A DNA stretch of 64,000 bases from Roseiarcus sp963764955. Its GTDB lineage: Bacteria > Pseudomonadota > Alphaproteobacteria > Rhizobiales > Beijerinckiaceae. Shown piece after piece: positions 47,455 through 56,982 of the stretch. Within the stretch, counting starts at the first letter, position 1; each line of letters opens with the position of its first letter. The stretch covers positions 62,001 to 126,000 of the forward strand of contig CAVXVE010000059.1 in assembly GCA_963764955.1 (NCBI GenBank), read 5' to 3'. Under the pieces are notes generated by a model that searched no databases, had not been told where the DNA came from, and saw only the letters and a program-made list of their open reading frames with translations. The position numbers were made by a program, and so were the translations under genes.

Positions 47455-47655
47455 TCAGGACTGCCGCCACAGCTTCAACAGCATCATGCCGCACAGCACC
47501 GCGCCCGCCGCGAGCGCGACCGGGACGCCCGCGCCGATCGAAGGCGCCGGGGCGCCGACCAGACACGCAAGGGGGCTGGTCCCGCAGGTCGGCATGGCCT
47601 GGGCGGCCGTTGCAACGAATACGAAAGACCCGCTCGCCAATGCTAAGAATTTCAT
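47455..47655 (-). CDS. 66-residue exported protein with C-terminal anchor
   Basis: MKFLALASGSFVFVATAAQA signal peptide, a short cysteine-containing linker (MPTCGTSPLACLVG), then APAPSIGAGVPVALAAGAVL and CGMMLLKLWRQS, a membrane helix with a positive end. The pattern PxPxxGxGxP before the helix recalls a PEP-CTERM-like variant common in alphaproteobacteria. ATG at 47655 with a strong GGAGG six bases upstream. It lies next to the 47021 gene on the same strand. Confidence 0.65.
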   Translation of the reverse strand: MKFLALASGSFVFVATAAQAMPTCGTSPLACLVGAPAPSIGAGVPVALAAGAVLCGMMLLKLWRQS

Positions 47656-47994
47656 CGCCGCCTCCAGGCAAATCTTCGAGCTTTAATTTCGAAGGATTGG
47701 TTTTGATCGACCACAACCAAACATAATGTATCAATCTCGTCAAGTGATTTGTAACCGCTCAACCAAGAATTTGACGATCTTGGCTCGCCAGATGGTGAAT
47801 CCTCGCGCTTCCTCGGGGGCGTTGCGCAAAGTTAACGCCGCCCCCGAACAAGCGAGACAAGGCGGATCCGTGACGGCTTAAGTTTGCACGGTTGCGAGCG
47901 CGGCAGCACAGCGCCCACCCGCGTCCCAGCCTGCTGGCGCCCCCAGCCCTACTCGCGTCGCGAATCAGCTCTCGCCAAGCCAGCGCGTCCGCCC
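47656..47994. other. Intergenic region
   Basis: About 340 bases between the 66-residue protein gene and the end of the beta-helix gene. AT-rich around 47715-47735, consistent with a promoter for the small exported proteins. Nothing else seen. Confidence 0.4.
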
Positions 47995-50494
47995 TCATGG
48001 CTGCTTGAACGGCGTCCCGGCGTCATAGCGCGCCTTGGCCGGCAGGGTAAAGAACAAGGGCGCCTGGGTTGGATTCACCCATGGCCAGGTATACCCCGCT
48101 CCGACGCTAAAGAAGGTCGGCTTCCCGGTCAGGAACAGGGAAACCGGTAGCGTGTGGGCGGTGTCTTTTGCGGTCCAGAGCACCCGGTCTGTGAGAAAAT
48201 CGTAGTTACCGTCGATCAGCGCAGTGCTGATCACAGCGGGATCGTAGATCTGATTGGGAAGATCATTCCAGCCCATCATGTATATCTGAGGTGGCCAGTT
48301 GCCAGGGCGCTCGTTCGCATCGCCATTTATGAATCCGCCCATTTGCCCGGGCACTCCGAATACGTTGCCGACGAAGCTATCCCAATACCCGTATGCATGC
48401 ACAGACGCAGTGCGCAGCGGTCCATTCGTGCTTTGCTGAGCTACGTCGTTTACGACAACGTTATTTAAATAGTCCGTAAACTTCGCCCGGAACCCTGTCG
48501 TGTAGTTCCGGAAAAACGTGTTATAGATCGCATTGCCATGGGTCTGGTCGCTGTCGATATTGAAGCTGTAGTTGCCTTCGAACAGCATGTGGTGCGACCC
48601 AACCATATGGCTGTTATTGAGGCCAGCCTCCTGCCAGCCGTCAGAACCGCTGATGAATCCCATGTCCATGTAATTATAGGCGGTCACCGAGCCGGCGCCC
48701 GACGCCCGGGACACCATGACCTTGTTGGCTAGAACTGAGATGCCGTTCCAAATGAGTATTTCAGACGATCCGTGCGCGAGGCTGATGTTGTAACCGCCGC
48801 CGCCAGGCACCGGCCATACGGGTTTATGAGCATAAAATTCATTCAATTCCACCCGGAAGGAAGAATTGACCCCAAAACCAGCGCCCAGCCACAGCGTACT
48901 CTCAACGTTATACGCCCAGCAATAGGCGCACCATTGGAAGTCGATGTTATCATTGTCGCCGTACTGTACCGTCAATCGCTCAAGGCCGGCCTGCTGCGTG
49001 AACGGCGTCTGGAAATAGTAGAGTTGCGCTTGATGACTGACTCTATAAGAAATGGTGAGCGGAGAGTTCGAACGTAATGGTATTGCCAGTGATATGCGCG
49101 ATTTTATGATATTCGCTGGTGGGTCGATCGCAGTTGGAGAACCAGCAGCCACCGGTGCCAGCCTGGGAGGGATATTGAGTGGCGGTGAAATCATCAATAT
49201 CCGGCTGCGACGGATTATGCTTTTGCCAGACCACACGGTAATCTGGAGACGCCCAAATTAAACCGAGCCCCTCGACGTCGTGCTGCCAGCCGGCGCCGGA
49301 GGCCTCGTCCACCAGCACAATCTGGCCGACGGCAAGTCCGCTCGCGTTCGCGACCTGGACAAAGGACTGACCTGCCGGGCCATCAGCCGTCAATCTCGTC
49401 GCGGTTTGGGTGTTGCTGTTTTGCTTCGGGCCAAGGACGACCATGGCCGACGGATGGGCGCCTGGTGTGTAGGAGCCTAATTTGGCGCCCCCGGTACGGG
49501 TCAATATCGTGGCTCCAGGTCCGGCGCCGCGCAAAGTCACGCCTTTATCGATGAAGACAAGATTGCCCTCGGCGATTGTGAAGGCGCCGCTCGAGAGCAT
49601 GACGACTTGTCCGGCTGAACAGCTCTCGATCGCATTCTGAATGTTGGCCGAGTCGTCCTTGCCACCGCCGAGCGGACTTAGCGTCTTGCAAACCGCGGTC
49701 CGGTTCGGAATGCCGCCGACGGAAAGCATTCCCGCCGAGCGCCAGTTTGCCGCCGCGCTGCTGGCGACCGGCACGGTCGTTTCAACGGGAGCCTGGCATG
49801 AGGCGTTCGCCCCGCCATTCGTTCCGTTGCATGTCCAAAACCATGGACCGCGGCCCCCCACGGCGGATTCGGAGCCGGCCGCGCAAAGCGGGGGGTAGGA
49901 ATAGCCGTTCGGACCGGCGTTGGTGAAGAGCCCGTTCATTGGGCCGCATTTTCCGGCGACGCCGGTCGGGACGAGCGTCAACGTGGCGTAGAACGACCAA
50001 ACTGCGGGGGTGCAACTCGCTGGCGAGGCGCTGAATGTGCTCGGCAGGCTGGCAAAAGTGTAGCTGTAATATTTACAGTTGCCGGCCGGACGGGTCAGGA
50101 TCCCCAGACTATTGCTGCTCGGCAGAAAGGCCAGCCAGTAGTTGCCGGCGGCCAACGGCACAGGCCTGGCAACATTGGCCGTGTTCCAGCCTGTGATCGG
50201 GGTAAAGCTGGCGGTTGAGGCTTTGAGCGCGCCGGGCCCGCCGCCAGGCCCGCTGGCGTCATAAATCCCGAGGATCAGATTGCCGCTGGGGACGGTGACA
50301 TAGAAGGTCAGGCTCTGGATGATTGCGGCCTGAGGGAGGTAGGCGACTTGCGCCGACAAACGATTCCCCTTTTGGGAGTCGTTGCCGCCCGCCCATACAG
50401 CGTTCGAACCGATCTTGATCGACTGCGCCTGCGCCGAGCCAAGCAACACCAGAAGGGAACCCGCCGCCATGATCCATCTGCAAATGAAGCGCAT
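47995..50494 (-). CDS. Secreted right-handed beta-helix (pectate-lyase-like) protein, frameshifted near 49066
   Basis: About 833 residues. Signal peptide MRFICRWIMAAGSLLVLLGS-AQA, SD aaggaga. The N-terminal ~250 residues form beta-sandwich and cysteine-rich modules (FTNAGPNGYSYPPLCAAGSE, WFWTCNGTNGGANASCQAPV). From about 280 a pectate-lyase-3 type beta-helix begins (LGGGKDDSANIQNAIESCSA, VFIDKGVTLRGAGPGATIL) and continues after the shift with GLERLTVQYGDNDNIDFQWC and MLFEGNYSFNIDSDQTHGNA. One extra base near 49066 breaks the frame before SPLTISYRVSHQAQ. Probably a polysaccharide-binding or lyase-like protein; substrate unknown. Divergent from the PQQ dehydrogenase. Confidence 0.8.
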
Positions 50495-50687
50495 GGAAAC
50501 GTCTCCTTCATAAGGCAATTCGGCCTTAAGGCCTACTTGTTGGTTAGGGCTCGAGGGTGACCATAGATTGCCTCCCCGACGCCAAAATGCTATACGTAAT
50601 TGTGCAAAGCCGTATCGTATCAAACCCGCTGCGTCAAAGCTATTCCGCGTCCGTCCGTTTGCACGAAAGCCGAACAGCATAGCAAAA

Positions 50688-52823
50688 ATGACAATCAAAA
50701 AGCGCGCATTTCGGGCTCTGGCGACTGTCATTCTCCTAGGAACGATCGGCGCGGCGGCCTTGTATTGGCGATTGGCGTCAGCGAAATCAGTCGCAGATCC
50801 GGATGGCGTCGCAACCGAGAATGTCTGGAACAGCGTCTTATGCCGGGGGCAACTTTACCTGCAAAAGGCGGAGGGCGAGGTCTCCGACATTTCGTGGGCC
50901 GAGCTTTGGAGCCTCACTCTCCCCGGAAGGGGATATCACTGCATTGAGGGGAGCAGCTTCGAGTCGAGCCTTCAGTTCAGCACGGACGCCAGCGACGAGG
51001 ACCGCCGACAGGGCGCCCGCATCTTTCATGACAGATGCAGTGTGTGCCATGGCCTTGATGGATCGGGCACTCCGTTTGCGCCATCGCTGACCCGTCCGCA
51101 ATACAACCATGGCGATAGCGACCTCGCGATCTACAAAGTCTTGCGCGACGGCGTTCCTGGCACCGGCATGCAGAGCACTGGTTTAACATTGCTCCAGCGA
51201 TTGCAGGTCATCTCTCACCTGAAATCGCTGCAGACCCAACAATCCGAGGAAAATAAGCCTCAAGCTTCCCGCCTGGCGATCCACGTGAGCGCCGAACGCC
51301 TTTTAGCCGCCGGAACCAATCCGGACGACTGGCTCATGTATTCTGGTTCCTATAATGGATGGCGCCACACGCCGCTTGCTCAAATCACTCCCGCGAGCGT
51401 TGCTCAGCTGGGCATCCGCTGGGTCAAACAATTCGACATCTCTGATGCGAACATCGAAGCCACACCGCTGGTGATCGACGGAACAATATTTACGACTACG
51501 GACCCTGATCATGTCTTCGCTATAGATGCGAGGACAGGGGCGGTGATTTGGGAATACAAACGGACCCTTCCGCCCGGTTTGCCGATAGAGTTCCGCGTGA
51601 ACCGAGGACTGGCGGTGCAGGGTGGAACGCTCTTTTTCGCCAGTCTGGAAGGCGATTTGGTCGCGATCAACGCGAACGACGGAAAGGTTCTCTGGCAAAC
51701 ATTGGTCGCTAGCCCCTCGGCGGGTTATACGATTAACGTCGCCCCTCTGGTGGTCAATCATTCCGTTGTGATCGGGGTCTCCGGAGGCGAGTTCGGCGCT
51801 CGGGGATTTCTCGCCGCCTATGATGTGTCAACCGGCCAACAGCAATGGAAATTCTATACGATTCCGGGTCCTGGGGAGGCCGGACACGAAACGTGGCTGA
51901 ACGACGCCTGGCGGTCGGGCGGCGGTGGGACGTGGATCACCGGGAGCTACGATCCGTCGACCGATCTCATCTACTGGGGCGTCGGCAATCCGAGCCCGGG
52001 CTTTTCAGGCGACGTGCGTCCTGGCGATAATCTGTTCACCGACAGCGTAATCGCTTTGCATGCGGCCACGGGCAAGCTGGCGTGGCATTTCCAGTTCAGC
52101 CCTCATGATGAACAAGACCGGGATTCAGCCCAGACGCCGGTTCTGGCGGATCTCCCGATCAAGGGCGTCGTTCGCAAGACGATCTGCTGGCCGAATCGGA
52201 ATGGGTTCTATTACGTCCTCGACCGGGTCACAGGAGAGTTCCTGGCGGGGGCGCCTTATGTCGAAGTGACGTGGGCGACGGGGCTCACCCCGACGGGACG
52301 GCCGATCCTGTCGAAGGTCGTCCAGGTGTCAGCGGAAGGACGCACCATAAGTCCCGGTATCGACGGCGCGACGAACTGGCAAAACCCGGCCTTCGATCCG
52401 AAACGGGCATCTATTTTCATTCCAGCGACCGACAGCAGTTCAGTCTTCATGAAACTTCCTGCAAACAGAGTCGCACGCGGACAGAATGGTTACTATGTCG
52501 GGAGCGGTTCAAGCGAAGTGGAGCCGCCCATCCGCAAAGTCGTCGCGCTCGACGCCGCCACCGGCGCGCGAAAATGGGAATACACGGCGCCGTCCGGGAT
52601 CGACTCCGAGAATGGACGCAGCGGTCTTCTTTCAACGGAGGGAGGGTTGGTGTTCGGGGCCTCGGGAGGGGTCCTTTTCGCATTGGACGCCGACACCGGG
52701 CGCGAGGTTTGGAGCCGTGAGCTTGGCGGCAAAACCAAGTCCCCTCCGATCTCATTCACGCTCGACGGACGGCAGGTTGTTCTTGTCGCGGCGGGGCGGG
52801 CGCTATTCGAGTTTGGGCTCTAG
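50688..52823 (+). CDS. PQQ-dependent dehydrogenase with N-terminal cytochrome c domain
   Basis: 711 residues. N-terminal membrane/signal helix (about 8-30), then a haem-c domain with CSVCH at 117-121 and GMQSTG as the likely axial Met. From ~205 an eight-bladed PQQ propeller begins (DDWLMYSGSYNGWRHTPLAQ). PQQ-site features: GVSGGEFGARGFLAAY, GGGTWITGSYDPSTDLIYWG with VGNPSPG, and PHDEQDRDSAQTPVL. The D-R-D places a second Asp where lanthanide-dependent alcohol dehydrogenases have one; that assignment is an inference. The cytochrome lies N-terminal, whereas quinohaemoprotein alcohol dehydrogenases usually carry it C-terminal. Confidence 0.88.
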   Translation: MTIKKRAFRALATVILLGTIGAAALYWRLASAKSVADPDGVATENVWNSVLCRGQLYLQKAEGEVSDISWAELWSLTLPGRGYHCIEGSSFESSLQFSTDASDEDRRQGARIFHDRCSVCHGLDGSGTPFAPSLTRPQYNHGDSDLAIYKVLRDGVPGTGMQSTGLTLLQRLQVISHLKSLQTQQSEENKPQASRLAIHVSAERLLAAGTNPDDWLMYSGSYNGWRHTPLAQITPASVAQLGIRWVKQFDISDANIEATPLVIDGTIFTTTDPDHVFAIDARTGAVIWEYKRTLPPGLPIEFRVNRGLAVQGGTLFFASLEGDLVAINANDGKVLWQTLVASPSAGYTINVAPLVVNHSVVIGVSGGEFGARGFLAAYDVSTGQQQWKFYTIPGPGEAGHETWLNDAWRSGGGGTWITGSYDPSTDLIYWGVGNPSPGFSGDVRPGDNLFTDSVIALHAATGKLAWHFQFSPHDEQDRDSAQTPVLADLPIKGVVRKTICWPNRNGFYYVLDRVTGEFLAGAPYVEVTWATGLTPTGRPILSKVVQVSAEGRTISPGIDGATNWQNPAFDPKRASIFIPATDSSSVFMKLPANRVARGQNGYYVGSGSSEVEPPIRKVVALDAATGARKWEYTAPSGIDSENGRSGLLSTEGGLVFGASGGVLFALDADTGREVWSRELGGKTKSPPISFTLDGRQVVLVAAGRALFEFGL

Positions 52824-52919
52824 GCGATCGCCGCTGAAGCGCCTGCCTGGCGGGTAGTGGGCCAGTTTGAATGTGGCGCTCAGGTCGGGGCCGGATCGGT
52901 CTCAGGTGTGCTGATGCCG

Positions 52920-53459
52920 CTATAGCCCCCCTTCCCGCCTGATTTGCTTATCAGAATACATTCTCCACGCGGCCGGCCCGATGGATGATCCCTTTAGGTG
53001 GGGCCACCACTTTTGTTTGATAAAAGCTCCAATGTCCTTTGGAGCTAGGCCGGGAAGGCCGCGACTTTCTGCATCGCGGAGGGCCGCAAGGATCATGTTA
53101 TAAGTCGTCGGCGTTCCTGGCGGCTTTCTATGAAGCGGAGCCGCCCGACGCTTCCGTGAATGGCGCATTGCGATCTTCGGGAAGGCCGACCCCGAATGGT
53201 CCGCCCCGTTGGACTTGACCTTCTCCAACTGGATCTGGGCCACGTCGGCGCTATCATCTGCGCCGACGGCCACCTCGTTGCCAGCGTACTTTTCGTACAT
53301 CTCGATGAATGAGACGACCTTCCCGCGCTCCATGTCCCTGCGCTGGCGTTCCGTCGCAAGGCGATCTTCCTCCGCCTTCGTGACTGCAATCCTGCGGTCG
53401 AAGTCAGCAAGGTCCGCCCTCGCACGGGCAATCGCGTTGTTTTTTGGTTCTTGGTCCAT
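52920..53459 (-). CDS. Hypothetical coiled-coil protein, cargo of the TIR element
   Basis: 179 residues. Residues ~5-60 form a charged amphipathic coil (ARARADLADFDRRIAVTKAE, EDRLATERQRRDMERGKVVS) followed by FIEMYEKYAG. The C-terminal ~70 residues (TTYNMILAALRDAESRGLPG, APKDIGAFIKQKWWPHLKGS) look like a small winged-helix-type domain. It recalls phage- or plasmid-borne hypothetical proteins. No recognised function. ATG at 53459; the longer ORF upstream (to 53498) lacks an SD. Confidence 0.65.
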   Translation of the reverse strand: MDQEPKNNAIARARADLADFDRRIAVTKAEEDRLATERQRRDMERGKVVSFIEMYEKYAGNEVAVGADDSADVAQIQLEKVKSNGADHSGSAFPKIAMRHSRKRRAAPLHRKPPGTPTTYNMILAALRDAESRGLPGLAPKDIGAFIKQKWWPHLKGSSIGPAAWRMYSDKQIRREGGL

Positions 53460-53592
53460 GGTCGTCGCCTGATATGAAATTGGCGGCGGCGCTACCATAT
53501 CATTGTCGATCTTGGCAGCCCGGACAATATGTCCGCATCATATCAAACAAATGTCATTAAATATCAATACGGTACGACAAAAATCAGGAACG

Positions 53593-53843
53593 CTAGTCGG
53601 TCTTGTGCCAACGCTTCTTGGCGGCGTCCTGCGCAATTTTTTTGCGCTTTTGTGGCGTCAATGATTCGCTGCGAGCGTGCCCACCCTTCAATCCGCCCTT
53701 GCGGCCCAAGGCGACGGCTGCGGGGTCTTTGTTTGGATCGTCTGAGGGACGGGTTCTATGTCCGAGATTTCTCCCGTCGCGATACCGACCATGCGTTTCG
53801 CCCATTGGTTTAGGTCGCGCGGGCGTTTGGGGTGTGTGGTCAT
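53593..53843 (-). CDS. Small basic KGG-repeat protein, frameshifted near 53748
   Basis: N-terminal frame: MTTHPKRPRDLNQWAKRMVG then IATGEISDIEP. C-terminal frame: DDPNKDPAAVALGRKGGLKG then GHARSESLTPQKRKKIAQDA, AKKRWHKTD. Together they match a small alphaproteobacterial family with an RPRDxNQ..IATGE opening and a histone-H1-like GRKGGLKGG...RW ending. One base is missing near 53748. The ATG overlaps the stop of the 53840 ORF as ATGA. Function unknown; the basic tail suggests nucleic-acid binding. Confidence 0.7.
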
Positions 53844-54037
53844 TGCCTATCTTGCCAGTGCCGCACAAATTTCGACAGGGCGCTTTTAGCGCTTTCTTCG
53901 GCCTCACGCTGAGTCGCGTATGACTGTGGCGATCGAAGATGAATTTGTAATCCCTCAGAGATCGTCCAACGGAACCGGCGCTCCCGTAGCGGGTCATTCT
54001 CGACCCTGAGTGCGAACGGATGAGACTCCTCGCCCAT
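53840..54037 (-). CDS. 65-residue hypothetical protein, cargo of the TIR element
   Basis: MGEESHPFALRVENDPLRER, then RFRWTISEGLQIHLRSPQSY, ATQREAEESAKSALSKFV. The RFRW...SPQSYATQREAE pattern is familiar from short conserved rhizobial proteins of unknown function. It overlaps the next gene by ATGA, so the two are coupled. No clear SD at 54037. Confidence 0.65.
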   Translation of the reverse strand: MGEESHPFALRVENDPLRERRFRWTISEGLQIHLRSPQSYATQREAEESAKSALSKFVRHWQDRQ

Positions 54038-54284
54038 GATGCAAATATGGGGCGTGTCTCGAAAGAGCGCTAGCGCGAAATTCTCCTGCCTTATTCAAAC
54101 TGGCCCACTACTGCCTGGCGCGTGACCTTGAACACATCTATGCTATGTTGTATCCTGAGCCGCGCCGGGATGTGCAGGCGGCCTCGAACTTCACATTTCC
54201 TTCACCGAATTTGACTTGTAGTGAAGCCCGCCCGTGGCCTAAGGCTTCGGCAGGCCGGAGCGATTTCAGGCAAGGAATTGTCGG

Positions 54285-56108
54285 ATGTGTGGGATTGTCG
54301 GGATTCTCGGGACGGGGCCCGTCGCAGGCTCCATCGTCGACGCGCTGAAGCGGCTCGAATACCGCGGCTATGATTCCGCCGGCGTGGCGACTCTCGAGCA
54401 CGGCCGCCTTGAGCGGCGGCGGGCCGAAGGCAAGCTCAGGAACCTCGAGGCGAAACTCGCCGCGGCGCCGCTTAGCGGCGCGATCGGCATCGGCCACACG
54501 CGCTGGGCGACGCACGGCAGGCCGACCGAAACCAACGCCCATCCGCACGCTTCGCCGCGGCTTGCGGTCGTCCACAACGGCATCATCGAGAATTTCAGGG
54601 CGCTGCGCCAGGAACTTGCCGCCAACGGCCATGCGTTTGCGACCGAGACCGATTCCGAAATCGCGGCGTTCGTTGTCGAGGACGAACTTGCGAAAGGCAA
54701 AGCGCCCGAGGAGGCCGTTCATGCGGCGCTTGGGCGCCTCCACGGCGCATTCGCGCTCGTCTATCTGTTCGAGGGCGAGGAGAATCTTCTGATCGGCGCC
54801 CGTCAGGGCGCGCCGCTGGCCATCGGCTATGGCGAGGGCGAAATGTATCTGGGCTCGGACGCCCTCGCGCTCGCCCCGTTCACCGATCGCATCGCCTATC
54901 TCGAGGAAGGCGACTGGGTGACGCTCAGCCGTGAAAGGGCCGACATCCGTGAGGCGAGCGGCCAACGGGTTGAGCGCCGCATCCAGCGCAGCCCCGCTGG
55001 CAGCCTGCTGGCGGAAAAGGGCAACTACCGGCACTTCATGGCCAAGGAGATCCACGAGCAGCCCGAAGTGGTCGGCCACACCCTCGCCCATTACATCGAC
55101 ATGGGCGCGCTCAGGCTCAAGCCCTTCGCCTGGCCGGTCGATCCGAAAAAGCTCACGCGCGTGTCGATTGTCGGCTGCGGCACCGCCTATATGGCCGGGC
55201 TCGTCGGCAAATATTGGATCGAGCGGCTGGCGCGGCTGCCGGTCGAGATCGACGTCGCCTCCGAATACCGCTACCGCGAAGCGCCCGTCGACGACGGCGG
55301 GCTCACCATCGTCGTCTCGCAATCGGGCGAGACGGCGGACACGCTGGCCTCGCTGCGCTACGTGAAGGACAGGGGATCACGGACGGTCGGCGTCGTGAAC
55401 GTGCCGGATTCCAGCATTGCGCGGCTGACCGACGCGGCGGCGCCGACGCTCGCCGGCCCGGAGATCGGCGTCGCCTCGACCAAGGCTTTTACCTGCCAGC
55501 TCGCTGCGTTAGCGTCGCTCGCGATCGCCTTGGGCAAAGCACGCGGGACAATCGACGAGGCGGCCGAGTCGGCGCTGGTCGGCGAACTGGTTGCGACGCC
55601 CGGCCTGCTTGCCGAGGCGCTCAAGCTCGAGCCCGCAGCCGAGAAGCTTGCGCATGTGATCGCGCGCGCCCGCGACGTGCTCTACCTCGGCCGCGGCACG
55701 GCCTATCCGCTGGCGCTCGAGGGCGCGCTAAAACTCAAGGAATTGAGCTACATCCACGCCGAAGGTTATGCGGCGGGCGAACTCAAGCACGGGCCGATCG
55801 CGCTTATCGACGAAGCGATGCCGGTGATCGTCATCGCGCCGCGCGACGCGGTGTTCGAGAAGACGGTGTCCAACATGCAGGAGGTCGCGGCGCGGGGCGG
55901 GCGCCTGATGCTCATCGGCGACAGCCGTGCAGCTGAGGAGGCGGGCGTCTCGATCGAGCATGTCCTGCCCATGCCCGAGATGAAGCTCAACTTCGCCCCC
56001 ATCGTCTACGCCGCGCCGATCCAGATGCTCGCCTATCACACGGCGGTCGTCATGGGCAAAGACGCCGATCAGCCGCGCAATCTGGCGAAGTCGGTGACGG
56101 TGGAGTAG
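54285..56108 (+). CDS. glmS: Glutamine-fructose-6-phosphate aminotransferase (isomerising)
   Basis: Makes glucosamine-6-phosphate from fructose-6-P and glutamine, the first step to UDP-GlcNAc. 607 residues. N-terminal glutaminase domain starts MCGIVGILGTGPVAGSIVDA, with Cys2 as nucleophile, GIGHTRWATHGRPTETNAHP and VVHNGIIENF. Two SIS domains follow: VSIVGCGTAYMAGLVGKYWI, VVSQSGETADTLASLRYVKD, VASTKAFTCQLAAL, and LYLGRGTAYPLALEGALKLK. The C-terminus is NLAKSVTVE. Intact. The exosortase gene follows after only 4 bases. Confidence 0.98.
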   Translation: MCGIVGILGTGPVAGSIVDALKRLEYRGYDSAGVATLEHGRLERRRAEGKLRNLEAKLAAAPLSGAIGIGHTRWATHGRPTETNAHPHASPRLAVVHNGIIENFRALRQELAANGHAFATETDSEIAAFVVEDELAKGKAPEEAVHAALGRLHGAFALVYLFEGEENLLIGARQGAPLAIGYGEGEMYLGSDALALAPFTDRIAYLEEGDWVTLSRERADIREASGQRVERRIQRSPAGSLLAEKGNYRHFMAKEIHEQPEVVGHTLAHYIDMGALRLKPFAWPVDPKKLTRVSIVGCGTAYMAGLVGKYWIERLARLPVEIDVASEYRYREAPVDDGGLTIVVSQSGETADTLASLRYVKDRGSRTVGVVNVPDSSIARLTDAAAPTLAGPEIGVASTKAFTCQLAALASLAIALGKARGTIDEAAESALVGELVATPGLLAEALKLEPAAEKLAHVIARARDVLYLGRGTAYPLALEGALKLKELSYIHAEGYAAGELKHGPIALIDEAMPVIVIAPRDAVFEKTVSNMQEVAARGGRLMLIGDSRAAEEAGVSIEHVLPMPEMKLNFAPIVYAAPIQMLAYHTAVVMGKDADQPRNLAKSVTVE

Positions 56109-56112
56109 CCCG

Positions 56113-56982
56113 TTGAGCGCGCTCGCCACAGCAGCCCCTCCGACCATCGGCGAAGCGCGCCGCGGGCTTGATTTGCCGCGCCGCGACCTTTTCCTTTGGA
56201 TTTGCGCAATCCTTTTTTTCAATCAGGCGCTTGGGGCGGTCAATCAGCTGCCGTCGGCGTCACCGGGGCAGGTCCTCTCCGATCTCGCCGCGGCAAGCGT
56301 TTTTCAGATCATGGCGTGGTACGCCATATTCCGGCTCCTCGCCTCGAGCGATCCGAGGCCGCCCGCTGAGATGCGGGACATTCTGGTCGCTTTGGCCCTG
56401 TGCGCCCCCCTTTTCCTGCCCACAACCCGGACCATCAAGTTCGTCGCGCTCGGCGCCGCAATCTTCAGCTGGATCCGTGGCCGGGACGACCCCAACCTGC
56501 GCGGGGCGGGAGTCGTGCTCGCCGCGCTCACGGTCCAGCAATACTGGGGGCATATTGTCTTTGATATCTTCGCCCTTCCCCTGCTTCAGGCGGAGACGGC
56601 CGTCGTCGGGACTCTGGTGCAGGCTTTCCGCGCCGGAACCGTGTGGCAGGGCAATGTCATAATTGGGCCTTCGGGTTTCGGCATCGTCGTCTATTCCGCC
56701 TGCTCCTCGTTCCATAACCTGTCCCTCGCCATGCTCTGCTGGTTGACCGTGAGCAGGCTGCGCAATCAAAGCTGGCGGCGCCGTGACCTCCCGACGGGGT
56801 GCGTGATCGGCGCGGCGATGATTGCGTGCAATGTCGCGAGACTCTGTCTCATGGCGTGGAGCCCCGACTTCTACGAATATTGGCATGACGGACCGGGCGC
56901 CCAGATCTTTGCGGTCGGCGCCTCTGTCATGGTCCTTATGTTGAGCCTTTACGGGTCGCGGCCGGCGGCGCGGGCGACATGA
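56113..56982 (+). CDS. Exosortase/archaeosortase family protein
   Basis: 289 residues, about eight membrane helices. Exosortases are transpeptidases that cut PEP-CTERM tails. The expected catalytic trio is visible: Cys in VVYSACSSFHNLSLAMLCWL, Arg in CNVARLCLMAWS, His in YEYWHDGPGAQIFAVGASVM. The usual ACSGIR/ACSGLR box reads ACSSFH here, so the Arg next to the Cys is absent. This places it in a divergent subgroup. TTG start 4 bases after glmS, so it is probably cotranscribed; the stop overlaps the next gene by ATGA. Candidate substrates are at 44070, 47021 and 47455. Confidence 0.88.
   Translation: MSALATAAPPTIGEARRGLDLPRRDLFLWICAILFFNQALGAVNQLPSASPGQVLSDLAAASVFQIMAWYAIFRLLASSDPRPPAEMRDILVALALCAPLFLPTTRTIKFVALGAAIFSWIRGRDDPNLRGAGVVLAALTVQQYWGHIVFDIFALPLLQAETAVVGTLVQAFRAGTVWQGNVIIGPSGFGIVVYSACSSFHNLSLAMLCWLTVSRLRNQSWRRRDLPTGCVIGAAMIACNVARLCLMAWSPDFYEYWHDGPGAQIFAVGASVMVLMLSLYGSRPAARAT

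Larger units (their letters stand above)
52853..54111. mobile_element. Transposase-less element with terminal inverted repeats and 9-bp direct repeat
   Basis: 19-bp perfect inverted repeats gtagtgggccagtttgaat (52854-52872) and its complement (54093-54111) bound a 1.26-kb segment. The flanks carry the direct repeat tgcctggcg at 52844-52852 and 54112-54120; one extra g separates it from the left repeat. Inside are three small genes on the minus strand and no transposase. This is the layout of a mobile insertion cassette moved in trans. The 9-bp duplication fits several DDE families, so the helper is unknown. Confidence 0.82.

Noticed and set aside
53593..53997. 134-codon minus-strand ORF taken as one gene
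   Set aside because: Its N-terminal half is the shadow of the 65-residue gene; only the C-terminal KGG part is real, and its true N-terminus is in another frame.
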